Of a stretch of 64,000 nucleotides of DNA, positions 39,728-48,593 are shown piece by piece. The translations under genes were made by a program, and so were the position numbers. Numbering within the stretch: the stretch's first letter is position 1; every line of letters starts with the position of its first letter. The notes under the pieces were generated by a model. The model was not told where the DNA came from. It was given only the letters and a program-made list of their open reading frames with translations, and did not search any database. This stretch comes from a virus, in the IMG/VR virus record IMGVR_UViG_3300020596_000011, positions 83,887 to 147,886 of that record, one strand, 5' to 3'.

Positions 39728-41856
39728 CAAAAAATGACGTCGTCAAATGACGAGTCGTTAACTCCATGTTCTACAAGTAATATTAATTTTGACTGCCCTA
39801 CCACACGCAGATGGTCTAAGATATCATCTCGTAGTTCTGTGTGGCTTCCAGTGAGTGCTTCGTCGAGACAGAGAATAGGGGATGCGAACATGTCAGAAAT
39901 AGCTAACTGCGCGGCTAACAAGCACCTATTTTCGGCGCCACCTGAAAAATCTTCAATAGCCATCTCCAAGCCTTTATGAATAATCTTGAGCCCCATCTTA
40001 GCTCTGCGCTCGTCTTTTTTCGTAAAACTCTCATTTGTAATGAATATGTGTGTACCAGCATCGGGGAAAAAGAGGTCGATATAGTGTTTTAAATTTGTGT
40101 TTATGGCATTCACAATTGCGCTAACAGAAGACATCGTAGACTCGTCGCTGAGTTTTTTGAGTTTCGTAGCCGTTGTCACACTCTTCAGCAGAGAGTTCTC
40201 GCCCTCTACGACTTTGTTTAGGGATTCCTCTAGCAAAAGGTGCGCCTTGAGGGCAGCGCTAAAAGCTTGGTCTAGTGTAATGGCACGCTCTCGCGTTGCT
40301 TTACGAGCCAACCCCTCGGCTTGCTTCTGCTCTAGGTCTTTTAAAAAAGACCTGTGGTCGGCTGAGCGGATGTTCAACGCATGCAAACTCTCTCTTATTA
40401 GGGTTTCATCTGGGAGATCTTGAACCCACTGCGCTGACAGGGTGCGCAGTTGATTGCGCTTAGACGCTAGGTTTTGTTCCAAAAAATGCAGATTGTTAAT
40501 TTCTTGAACAACTACGGTCATTTCGGCATGTACATCTTGCTGTTTTTTAGTCGTGAGTTGTACGAGTTCTGTAAAGTCTGTGTCAGACACGGGGTGCGCT
40601 TTCGCTAAGAGCCCAGTACTCTCCTCAAACATCTGCCTTTGGACGACGCTTGCGGCCCTGTAGCGTTCCCAGTCGAGTACAAAACTAGCAGCCTGTTTCT
40701 CTTCTAGCTCTAAGGTATTTAGTGTCGCCACGAGTGCAGACTTAGCCGTGCCATCGTGTGAATGATGTAGTGTATTCGACGCTAACGTCAGGGGTGCTTG
40801 GCATGCAGGGCACTCATAGATAGACGTCATTGCATGAAGTGTTTGCGCTTTTTCAGCGGCTAACGTGGCAATACGTTGGCGAATCGCAGCAAGGTTAGCG
40901 TCTGCGGAAACAATCCCTTCCCTAGCTTGTTCGAGAGTTGTCGAGAGACCTGATTGAAGGGCTATCTGTAGCTTGTCGCGGGCTTGCTTCTTTAGCTCCT
41001 GCCTGTTGATTTGGTCAGATGCGTCCGCTAAAACGGCAGCCGCCTGTTGAATCTCAGTGGAGAGGCTAAATTTGCGGGCGTCGAGGGCACTTCTTGTAGG
41101 TAGTGTATTCTCTAATGCCGCAATCTCAACTTGCAGGTTGTGAATAAGGGGAGCCAGCGTGCGGCTAGGGTGGTTTAGAAGGGCGGTTTGAGCCTGTATT
41201 GCGGAATCTACTTCGCGTATCTGTTGTCTAGCGTACTCAAACGTGTCACTAGACCACTGGTCGGTGTCCGCAGGTGGAACCGGAGGGTGATCGAGTGTCT
41301 CTAAGTGCGCTTTGCTGCGGGTTACGTTTTCTTGCGCCTGTGCTCGCAAGGACGTCTTGATGGTAAGATTCTGGGTGTACGACGTTAATTTGTCCTGTAT
41401 AACTTTTTTATATTTCTCAGGGTCGTGGGCACCGAAAGCGAGCGTCTGGATAAAGCGGACTTGATCCGCCGCACCTAGCGTAAGGAGTGACCCTCTAAGC
41501 TTCTGCTTGACGTAAGAGGAAGCAGAAAACTGCTCATGGCTCATACCAAGCACCCGCTGTATCTCAGCTTGTCCCACGTCGTTCTCAAGGTGGTCATTCA
41601 CAATTAACCGACCCGGACCTTTAAAACGAGCTATGGAAGCAAGACCAGAAAAACCTGTAAGAATAACAGAGGCTTTAGTTTCACCCAACGGGGCGACCGC
41701 ACGTATGGCTTCATCGCCGTAGAGCGCCCAGTTGATGGCTTGCAGTATTGTGCTCTTACCGGCCTCACTATTCCCTGCGATTCTTACTAACCCAGTCTGG
41801 GGTAATTCTATAGTTTTGTCTTTAAGTCCCTTAAATGCTTTAATCTCTAGTCTCAA
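39724..41856 (-). CDS. SbcC/Rad50-like nuclease subunit (gp46 type)
   Basis: 710 residues. Walker A GNSEAGKS at 28-35, long coiled coils, a zinc hook CPAC near the middle (IYECPACQAPLTL), an ABC signature-like region (DFSGGAENRCLLAAQLAI), Walker B ILCLDEAL and a final LVEHG His switch. Works with the Mre11-like partner encoded immediately upstream in processing DNA ends for recombination. Confidence 0.9.
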   Translation of the reverse strand: MRLEIKAFKGLKDKTIELPQTGLVRIAGNSEAGKSTILQAINWALYGDEAIRAVAPLGETKASVILTGFSGLASIARFKGPGRLIVNDHLENDVGQAEIQRVLGMSHEQFSASSYVKQKLRGSLLTLGAADQVRFIQTLAFGAHDPEKYKKVIQDKLTSYTQNLTIKTSLRAQAQENVTRSKAHLETLDHPPVPPADTDQWSSDTFEYARQQIREVDSAIQAQTALLNHPSRTLAPLIHNLQVEIAALENTLPTRSALDARKFSLSTEIQQAAAVLADASDQINRQELKKQARDKLQIALQSGLSTTLEQAREGIVSADANLAAIRQRIATLAAEKAQTLHAMTSIYECPACQAPLTLASNTLHHSHDGTAKSALVATLNTLELEEKQAASFVLDWERYRAASVVQRQMFEESTGLLAKAHPVSDTDFTELVQLTTKKQQDVHAEMTVVVQEINNLHFLEQNLASKRNQLRTLSAQWVQDLPDETLIRESLHALNIRSADHRSFLKDLEQKQAEGLARKATRERAITLDQAFSAALKAHLLLEESLNKVVEGENSLLKSVTTATKLKKLSDESTMSSVSAIVNAINTNLKHYIDLFFPDAGTHIFITNESFTKKDERRAKMGLKIIHKGLEMAIEDFSGGAENRCLLAAQLAISDMFASPILCLDEALTGSHTELRDDILDHLRVVGQSKLILLVEHGVNDSSFDDVIFC

Positions 41857-41858
41857 AA

Positions 41859-42860
41859 TTACACTCCTACTGCTGTTACGACCTCTTGAAAAAGGAAGTT
41901 TACGTCATTATCGGCGAGTTCGTCCACCATATGAGACAAAACATCTAAATAAGTTTTACGGTCTGTGGAACTAGAGGAGAACACGACGTCGTCCGCCGCA
42001 AGTATTATTTTTACACCTAGCGCGTTAAATTCTTTGTAAGCATCGCTTTTCTTAAACTTTGAGAGTTCTAAGAAGGAGCCTGACAGCTTGAGACGAAAAG
42101 AGTCACCTGTGTTAAACAGCTCTACACGCGGTAGATTTTCTACCTTGCACTCGTAGGTCAATTTTCGAGGAAGACCGAGCGAGATTAAATTTTCAGTGTA
42201 CGTCCCTGCGCTGAAGTTAAATAGAGATATCGTCTTTTCCGCTACTTCGCCAAACGAGTGGTGAAAAGGTGTACCTACGTATATGACGTTTGAGTGAGGC
42301 TTTTGTCTATCGTGAAAGTGTCCCGCAATAAGAAGGGGCCAATTAGCGTCCCACCTGTCACCTTTTGCGCAGACGACTTTAGGCGCCATAAACGAGCCCT
42401 CGATTTCGGGGTGCGCAAACACCGCTGAAGATGTGCGCCAGTCGGGTAGCAAATCTAGAGCTTCTACAAGTCGTCCTGGCGGGGTGTACGGTGTGAAGGA
42501 AAATGATAAGCCACCTATAGTGGCTTGAGTAGGGTGGTCAACTATAGTGATATTGCGTAGGTTTTTTAGAACTTTAAACGGATGGTCTGATTCAAGAAAC
42601 CGTGAAGGCGCTACCATATCGTGATTACCGATAAGGAGGTAGACGGGTACATGTTCAGCTAGGCTCTTAATCCAATCGTATGCAGTGTTTAAAAGCGTAC
42701 TGTGACAAACTGCGTGGGTGTGGTTAAGGTCGCCCGTGATCACTACAGCGTCGGGTTTGGTTTGCTTTACGACTTCTAACGTAGTCTCTGCCATCTTAAG
42801 AAAAACGGGTAGAGTACTCATTTGACAATGAGGGTCACCTATCACGAGAACATTAGACAT
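41859..42860 (-). CDS. SbcD/Mre11-like nuclease subunit (gp47 type)
   Basis: 333 residues. Calcineurin-like metallophosphoesterase motifs in order: IGDPHC (Asp9, His11), ITGDLNH, IGNHDM, FAHPE and AGHFHDRQ. The C-terminal third would bind the Rad50-like partner. Ends two bases before the gp46-like start codon, as in T4-type 47/46 pairs. It makes ssDNA ends at breaks for the recombinase. Confidence 0.9.
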   Translation of the reverse strand: MSNVLVIGDPHCQMSTLPVFLKMAETTLEVVKQTKPDAVVITGDLNHTHAVCHSTLLNTAYDWIKSLAEHVPVYLLIGNHDMVAPSRFLESDHPFKVLKNLRNITIVDHPTQATIGGLSFSFTPYTPPGRLVEALDLLPDWRTSSAVFAHPEIEGSFMAPKVVCAKGDRWDANWPLLIAGHFHDRQKPHSNVIYVGTPFHHSFGEVAEKTISLFNFSAGTYTENLISLGLPRKLTYECKVENLPRVELFNTGDSFRLKLSGSFLELSKFKKSDAYKEFNALGVKIILAADDVVFSSSSTDRKTYLDVLSHMVDELADNDVNFLFQEVVTAVGV

Positions 42861-42881
42861 AAAATTTCCTTCGGTGCAAAT

Positions 42882-44315
42882 TTATTCGGCGCGCCATTTT
42901 GTATCGATAAGCATAACTAGTTGGCGTTGCTTACCCGTGTAAAGGATACCATTGCAATGCATCCAAGTCGATGCACCCTTATCGTTGTACCCGAGTTTGA
43001 GAAAAGTTGAGGTTCCTACTTGCCAGCAGCCACCCGGATGGATACCGGGACTATGCGAGTGACCCACAAAACAATCTCCGACCGCTTTAGATAATCCCGC
43101 TAGTCCGCCTTTAGAGCCGTTAAGTCCAAGGTGCCCATGTTGTGAAAACTCTACTCCTTCTACTTTAAATGATGCTGCGGCGGACAGCCAATTCCAACTT
43201 CCATCTGGGTCGGTAGCGTATGATAGTGGGTTGTGTCCTTGGCGAAGTTTTACTGCCAGTTCTAGCGCGATTTCGATGTTTTGTACATCGTTCACAAATC
43301 GCATTTCGTTCAGGTAGCGGCTTAAAAAGTAGTCGTGGTTACTCTCTTTAACGTAGCATTCTGTGTGTGCGGGTAGAAAAGATTTAATCGTATTCAGTAG
43401 TTCGCCGCAGACCTCAAGTTCCGCGTCCAAAGTGGCGATATGTGTATGTACGAGGGAACGGTCAATCTTTTTAGTTTCAATGTGATGATTCACAGAAGCG
43501 CCAGAAAATACGTCTTGAACAAACACTTTTTTAGGAAGGACTACAGATGCTAAGTCTTGTAAAAACGCTAGAGCCACAGGATCAGTTTCCCCAGCATGTA
43601 AGTCGCCGACTTCGATTGCCTCTGCTTGCTCTTTCCAAGTTGAGCCGTCAGCAAAGTAGCGTGTACCAAGGTCGATTATGGAGTTATTCTCAGCATGCGC
43701 CTGAAGTTGACGAAGATGAAAAATATCGTCGTCTATCTCTATTACCAGTGCGCCGTAAACGTGCCGCTGTTCCGCCAATTTGCCTGGACGAGTTGGTTGA
43801 TAGTTGGGTTGCGTCACGACACCAGTTGAGTGCACGATACGTGGCAAAGACCCGATCTTACCGGGCAGCATGCGCATGGATTGTACGGGTGCCGCAACAA
43901 TAAGGCTGATTCGTTCACCATTGTCTAGCGACAGCTCGCTTAGACCCCGTAGAGGGTCTACGAGTTGCGGAACGTTTTGAATGTCAAAAGCAACAAGGTT
44001 TGAATTAAATCGGTAGCTCGTTACTAATTGACCACTTTTGAAATACTTTGTAAGAGGTGAATCGTAAAACTCGTCTTGTTTTTCTAAGGCGCGTTGATGC
44101 GGGCGCATCCCTAGAATGATAAGGGTGGCATTATTCTGATGGCAGTAGGCTTCAAGGCTTTTTAAAAAGTCTTTGTTCACGTACGCGTTCTGCACTGCGG
44201 CAGTAACGACAAAGCGCCCTTGTGTGTGGTCAGCCGTAATGTTCTGAGCTTCGAGGGAGTCTCGGGTAATTGCGTTGGGTTTTTTCTCTTTTTTAATCTT
44301 TGTCGTATCGGTCAT
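42882..44315 (-). CDS. Metallophosphoesterase-like protein (possibly T5 A1 related)
   Basis: ATG has TAGGAG upstream. 477 residues. Metallophosphoesterase-like signatures: VGDLHAGETD, a HDVF-like QDVFSGASVNHH, ESNHDYF, SQHGHLGLNG and GHSHSPGIHPGG. A preceding 200-residue part (FVVTAAVQNAYVNKDFLKSLEAYC) is distinct. The order of motifs recalls the T5 A1 protein and relatives, which act in DNA transfer and host DNA breakdown. Position next to the Mre11/Rad50 pair supports a nuclease or DNA-processing role. Confidence 0.6.
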   Translation of the reverse strand: MTDTTKIKKEKKPNAITRDSLEAQNITADHTQGRFVVTAAVQNAYVNKDFLKSLEAYCHQNNATLIILGMRPHQRALEKQDEFYDSPLTKYFKSGQLVTSYRFNSNLVAFDIQNVPQLVDPLRGLSELSLDNGERISLIVAAPVQSMRMLPGKIGSLPRIVHSTGVVTQPNYQPTRPGKLAEQRHVYGALVIEIDDDIFHLRQLQAHAENNSIIDLGTRYFADGSTWKEQAEAIEVGDLHAGETDPVALAFLQDLASVVLPKKVFVQDVFSGASVNHHIETKKIDRSLVHTHIATLDAELEVCGELLNTIKSFLPAHTECYVKESNHDYFLSRYLNEMRFVNDVQNIEIALELAVKLRQGHNPLSYATDPDGSWNWLSAAASFKVEGVEFSQHGHLGLNGSKGGLAGLSKAVGDCFVGHSHSPGIHPGGCWQVGTSTFLKLGYNDKGASTWMHCNGILYTGKQRQLVMLIDTKWRAE

Positions 44316-44322
44316 AAAACTC

Positions 44323-44622
44323 CTAGAGTCGTTGAAATGTGGACTTTTGAAAGCGGTTCAAGTTGTCTTCTTGGTCTTTTTTTCGAGCGTGTTCGTCTGA
44401 CACTTTCTTTGATAAATGTGCTGAATCGTAAATGGGATACATATGCCGGTATCCAATGCTCGTACCGACGGTGGTGATAGTTTTCGGGCTTTCTTTTAAC
44501 CAAAGACACTCGCTGTCCGAACCATCCCGTTTACGAAACCCGTCCTCTAAGGGCTCTACTTCGTCGTCGAATAAGTCGAGTGTGCGATCGCAGTGCACAC
44601 AGTGGAATTTGTACATCGGCAT
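44323..44622 (-). CDS. FmdB-like zinc-ribbon protein
   Basis: 99 residues; ATG with GAGG six bases upstream, right after the exonuclease stop. The N-terminus MPMYKFHCVHCDRTLDLFDD is an FmdB-type single zinc ribbon (CxxC near the start), then a DGSDSECLW segment and a charged tail (DEHARKKDQEDNLNRFQK). Function unknown. Confidence 0.65.
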   Translation of the reverse strand: MPMYKFHCVHCDRTLDLFDDEVEPLEDGFRKRDGSDSECLWLKESPKTITTVGTSIGYRHMYPIYDSAHLSKKVSDEHARKKDQEDNLNRFQKSTFQRL

Positions 44623-44623
44623 T

Positions 44624-45301
44624 TCATGCCTCGACTATAGCGAAATGTTTGTTTTGCCAATTTTTAATTTCGTCAGTGGAAAGTTTCTTGAGCCAATTTT
44701 TAGAAGCGTTGTCAAAAAAGAACCCTTCAGCTTTTGCGAAGTCTTTTTGATGAAACGAAACCAAGGCTTTAACCGTCTTTTTTGGCTGTAGAGCATCCTG
44801 TATAACACTGTCGAGGTTCGGTAGAGCGCATAAGATTTGAATCAACAAGCGCACGTCGGCTGCTGCCCTATGGAGTTTTAAAACAGGCAATCCAAGGTCA
44901 ACGGCAATGTGCGAGAGTTTGCTGGCCTTCGTGCCCGTGATTCGAATGTCTTCGCGTGTGCAAAGAAAAGGGCGGTCGATCGGCAAGCCTAGCATCTGTA
45001 GGCGAGGAGCATCAAACTTTACGTTATGGGCGACAAGGGCGTCTGCTTGAGAAGCGTAGTAAGACAGTATACAAAGACCAACGTTGAGCCATTCAGGGCT
45101 AGAGGGGATTTCTTGAAGGGCTGCGTCAGGTATACCGTTGACGTGAAAGGTCGCGTTGAGTTTGTCAGTCTTCACCAAAAAACTAAACTCAGCCAGTACT
45201 TCTTTTGTCGTCGTAGACAAAAGAGCCCCTGCCACTTCAATAACAGGGTCGTCGGCGAGGTCGAGCCCTGTAGTTTCAGTATCTAGTACAAGTAGTTTCA
45301 C
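44624..45301 (-). CDS. DnaQ-like DEDDh 3'-5' exonuclease
   Basis: GTG start overlaps the chaperonin stop (GTGA). 225 residues: LVLDTETTGLD (Asp7, Glu9), VAHNVKFD, and LHRAAADVRLL with the His and last Asp. After residue 170 there is a separate VKALVSFHQKDFAKAEGFFFDNASKNWLKKL domain, known from several exonuclease proteins and of unknown use. Could proofread or trim RNA/DNA; the polymerase already has its own exonuclease. Confidence 0.85.
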   Translation of the reverse strand: MKLLVLDTETTGLDLADDPVIEVAGALLSTTTKEVLAEFSFLVKTDKLNATFHVNGIPDAALQEIPSSPEWLNVGLCILSYYASQADALVAHNVKFDAPRLQMLGLPIDRPFLCTREDIRITGTKASKLSHIAVDLGLPVLKLHRAAADVRLLIQILCALPNLDSVIQDALQPKKTVKALVSFHQKDFAKAEGFFFDNASKNWLKKLSTDEIKNWQNKHFAIVEA

Positions 45302-47928
45302 CCACCACCCCCATGCCGAGCTTGCTCTTGAAAGAGCATCCGAGCTTCATTGATTTTCCCAAGGTCCGCAGTTACGGCTATACATCCGGTAGTGGCGCAC
45401 AAAATCCCAAGTTCCACACCGTTGCGAATTACAGACGTGACCGTCACGGACGAATCTGCTACACCGAGGTCCCGGAAGTCCCCGATAACAACCCCACTTT
45501 CTTCAAAGCGGACAGTTGTCGTACCCGTATCGGCTAGTGCTAGATCAAAAGTTAGCGCAGTTCCGTAATTTTCACATAATTGTAAAAGAACGGATTTAAA
45601 AGCTTCGCTCAAACCAGCCGACATGCCCGATGCCCTTGCAGCGTAGATGTAAGACATGCCTGCGCCAGGGACGACGCCGTTGCGGGAAGCTGCTTGAACG
45701 GCTTGAATAGCATCGTCAACTCGGTCGGCTCTTTCTTGAATGCTTGCAGAGTGCCCGCCACCGACAGAAATTGTAACCAGACCGCCCGTGAGTTCGGCGT
45801 TGCGTGCCGAAATAACATCGGCACCTTGGCGTGTGGGCGCAAAGCTAACAGCTTTTTCGTTCTGCGCAGCTCGCTCGGGAATCGTGTGCTTTGCCGCACG
45901 ACCTGTGAGGATAGTCTTAAAGGGCTGCACCTCAATAGAGGTACAAGTACCTAGGTCGTCGTAGGTGGACGTTCGGTAACTAGCGCCATCTTGCAGGGTG
46001 GCGCACGTGATAGCGGAAATGTCCAAGAGTCTCTGATACTCGACGTTCATTTCCGGGCTTAAAGCGAGTTTCGATAAAAAGATGCGTCCTGTGTGCTTTC
46101 CGTGAGCGAGGTTGCGGTTCTGCACCATTACCTCGTTGGCAAGACCTTCACCGATATCTTTTGCGAAACAGACCAAGTGTTGCTTGAATTGCCCATTGCT
46201 CTGGGCAGCAATACTGTTAACAGCTTGTGTGATCTGCTCCATGCTCTCAAGGTTCCCATTGTAGATAAAGACTGCGGGACCTTGAAGAACAAAAGAGTCG
46301 TTCTCGGCAGATTTTTCTGACACTGAAATAGCTAAGCTCTTGTGGTACTCGTACCCACGACCTGCACAGTAACCGTTTTGGCGTACAATTTTGTAGAGTT
46401 CATTCTGCAAAGCATCTTTTGCGATAGTGACCGTCCCATAGGCACCTACGTTGTCTAGGGCTTCTAGCGCAGCGGTGGCGATGTCGGAATCGCCATTAGA
46501 AGAAGTCATAGCTACGTGGTGTAAAAGGCTCGCATCTCGGATAGCAAGTTCCTCTACCTTGAGAATGGCTGCTTCTGCTTCTCGTTTAAATTGACGGGCG
46601 AGAGCTTGAGGATTTTTAGAAGAACTGTTGAGTATAGCGCTGGATACTGCCGCCGCAAGCACGAGAGTGGACGTCGTGTTGTGGGTGACAATGAAATTGT
46701 CTGTGATGTAAAGATTGTCAGGGTTACTGACTTTTATACACATCATAGGGGTTGTAACCCCTGTGGCTGTAATTTTGTCTAGCCTATTTCCGTACTTAAA
46801 GTTTTCTAAATGTGTGACGCTCCAGATCGGCGGCGGGAAGTAGAGGTTACCTTCTTCGTGTTTCTGTAGCGACATCTTTACAGGTTTACCTAAACTGAGG
46901 CAAAGGTCGGTAAAGTCTTGAGCCAGCTCTTTACTGACGCTGCTAAACGCAACCACGCTGCTGTTAGTCGTGTAAGCGTCAGCGTCTGTTAAACCTTGAA
47001 ATAATTTTTCACGATGATTCGCAGTTGTGTAGAGGTATGATTTAGGGATAAATTGTGCGCCTAGCAATCCTATAGACGCAAGAATTTGTTGCATGGTCTT
47101 ACCGTCGGTCGAACGTCCCTGTATGCTTACGCGAAATGAAGAATCACTTACTACGTAGGTAGAAGAGAGGTTAAACCCTTCGGGAAGAACCAACTTAGCG
47201 ATAATGTGCTCTTTTGGCTTACTCAAAGAAATTTCAACAGATCCCGTACCACGAAGTGAGACATCGCCAAGTAAGACACCCACGAGGTATGGGTCGAGAG
47301 GCATCTCTGCCTCATTGTTGCAGAATTGGACGTGAGTGAGAGGCGAGTAGTATCGTTTTTGGGTCTCTCCTTCGTTGTTAGCAATTATATAATCTTTGGC
47401 TAAATCACCCGTTGTTTTTGTTTCTAATCGAGGGCCGGTAGTACCCGCGTTTGTAACAGTCCAGAGGTGGTCGGCGCAGCATTCCACCTCGCGGTTGTCA
47501 CTGAACAGCAGTTTGTAAATCTCTCGCTCGCCTTTAGGGAACACCCCTAAGACGGTTTGAATGGTTCCGTTTGTCCCACAGATTCCCATGCCTACTGTGA
47601 CGTCCCGCATCTCAATGAAGCCTTTAGGTGTCAGCACTTTAGAGTACAGAGGCTGAGGGCCGTCGCCTGCATCTAATACTGTCTTGGCAGAAGACTGGTT
47701 GCAGAAGTAATGAATGGCGTGCTCTATCGGGTCGTTGAATTCTAATGCCTTTAAGACAGTAATACCGTCCTTGGTGTAAGTGGCACAAAAATCACCGAGC
47801 GGGTCACGCTTTTCAATAATTGCGGGTTTGCCGGAAGGTCCGAGGGTGGACCCCACCGCTTGAGCGATCTTCGAGAGAGCTTCTACGGCTTTGCGTGAAG
47901 CGTCCTGTATTTCTAAAGTTTTTGTCAT
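45298..47928 (-). CDS. groEL: GroEL-type chaperonin interrupted by an intein
   Basis: ATG at 47928 with GAGG upstream (the frame is open 20 codons further). 876 residues, of which 327 are an intein, leaving 549 for the chaperonin, the normal GroEL length. Extein residues include STLGPSGKPAIIE, TYTKDGITVLKALE and DAGDG, then after the intein TTSTLVLAAA, restoring DAGDGTTT, the ATP/Mg-binding motif. Later landmarks: apical and equatorial segments, GVVPGAGMSYIYAA. It ends HGGGG instead of the usual GGM tail. No GroES gene is visible, as for other phage chaperonins that work alone. Folds phage or host proteins. Confidence 0.93.
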   Translation of the reverse strand: MTKTLEIQDASRKAVEALSKIAQAVGSTLGPSGKPAIIEKRDPLGDFCATYTKDGITVLKALEFNDPIEHAIHYFCNQSSAKTVLDAGDGPQPLYSKVLTPKGFIEMRDVTVGMGICGTNGTIQTVLGVFPKGEREIYKLLFSDNREVECCADHLWTVTNAGTTGPRLETKTTGDLAKDYIIANNEGETQKRYYSPLTHVQFCNNEAEMPLDPYLVGVLLGDVSLRGTGSVEISLSKPKEHIIAKLVLPEGFNLSSTYVVSDSSFRVSIQGRSTDGKTMQQILASIGLLGAQFIPKSYLYTTANHREKLFQGLTDADAYTTNSSVVAFSSVSKELAQDFTDLCLSLGKPVKMSLQKHEEGNLYFPPPIWSVTHLENFKYGNRLDKITATGVTTPMMCIKVSNPDNLYITDNFIVTHNTTSTLVLAAAVSSAILNSSSKNPQALARQFKREAEAAILKVEELAIRDASLLHHVAMTSSNGDSDIATAALEALDNVGAYGTVTIAKDALQNELYKIVRQNGYCAGRGYEYHKSLAISVSEKSAENDSFVLQGPAVFIYNGNLESMEQITQAVNSIAAQSNGQFKQHLVCFAKDIGEGLANEVMVQNRNLAHGKHTGRIFLSKLALSPEMNVEYQRLLDISAITCATLQDGASYRTSTYDDLGTCTSIEVQPFKTILTGRAAKHTIPERAAQNEKAVSFAPTRQGADVISARNAELTGGLVTISVGGGHSASIQERADRVDDAIQAVQAASRNGVVPGAGMSYIYAARASGMSAGLSEAFKSVLLQLCENYGTALTFDLALADTGTTTVRFEESGVVIGDFRDLGVADSSVTVTSVIRNGVELGILCATTGCIAVTADLGKINEARMLFQEQARHGGGG
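46678..47658 (-). other. Class 3 intein with LAGLIDADG endonuclease in the chaperonin
   Basis: 327 residues between DAGDG and TTSTL. It begins with Pro (PQPLYSKVLTPKGFIEM), so it lacks the usual Cys/Ser nucleophile. Block B reads CCADHLWTVT with Trp66 two residues after the His; block F reads MMCIKVSNPDNLYI with Cys307; the end is VTHN and the first extein residue is Thr. These are the Trp-Cys-Thr triplet of class 3 inteins. Endonuclease motifs: YLVGVLLGDVSL (124-135) and LFQGLTDADAY (219-229). Splicing would be needed for chaperonin activity, since the ATP site is split. Confidence 0.9.
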
Positions 47929-48593
47929 GGCAAATCCTCGTATTTTTTGAGTAGTGTAGCGGCTTCGTCCATGCTCTTGGCGAAACACTCTACCTGTACT
48001 TTAAATGTTTTGGCAAAAGATAACAGGTTGACGTCAGGTGGGTTACCCCAGACTAATTTACGGTGGCGTAACGGATGCACAAGGCAGAGCGTTAAAAGCC
48101 CGAGGTCCCAAGCAAACTGCCCATAGGAAGTTTTGGCAACAGGTTCTTTCACGTCGTGAGAATACGGTGTTAGATCCCATACGTTCCCTGCGTTGGTTGA
48201 GTCTTCTCGGTACCATGAGGTTTGGTCCCAGGTCGGAGGCGTCGTGCCTTTGGAAAGAATGACTGCGGCCTCGCCTAGTTTGGATAGTGTGCCTCTTTTC
48301 GAGGTCGTCTGGTAGTGCATAAACACGACGTCACCAAACGTAAGCTGCGGGTACGCCGAAAGGTCTGCGGTATGCGACATCGCTTTTACAAGGTCCATCT
48401 TGCTATGTCTAAAGGTCAGTAAGGTGACACTATCACTAGAGGTGCCTTGGTTCAAACGAGTGAGGAGGGTTTTTGCTTCTTCTTGTTTGACGGGCATGTT
48501 GAACACGTAGACGTCGGCACTCGGCATAGGGGCTTCCCACACACTGTCAGTGCTGACGACTTGAATTGAGATAAGATTGTCTTCAGACTTCAT
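47925..48593 (-). CDS. Unknown protein, weakly like a degenerate DNA methyltransferase
   Basis: ATG at 48593 lies just inside the ssb end; its stop overlaps the chaperonin start (ATGA). 222 residues. The order YVFNMPV, TFGDVVFMHYQ, LGEAAVILSKG, NAGNVWDLTP and a C-terminal LVWGNPPDVNLLSFAKTF is reminiscent of beta-class N4/N6 methyltransferases (GxVWDxP), but the (D/N/S)PPY and FxGxG motifs are absent or displaced. Without them activity is doubtful. Treat as hypothetical. Confidence 0.5.
   Translation of the reverse strand: MKSEDNLISIQVVSTDSVWEAPMPSADVYVFNMPVKQEEAKTLLTRLNQGTSSDSVTLLTFRHSKMDLVKAMSHTADLSAYPQLTFGDVVFMHYQTTSKRGTLSKLGEAAVILSKGTTPPTWDQTSWYREDSTNAGNVWDLTPYSHDVKEPVAKTSYGQFAWDLGLLTLCLVHPLRHRKLVWGNPPDVNLLSFAKTFKVQVECFAKSMDEAATLLKKYEDLP

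Noticed and set aside
45298-47988. Chaperonin start at 47988
   Set aside because: The 20 extra residues overlap the upstream gene and are not GroEL-like; the ATG at 47928 has GAGG and gives the expected MTKTLEIQDASRKAV start.
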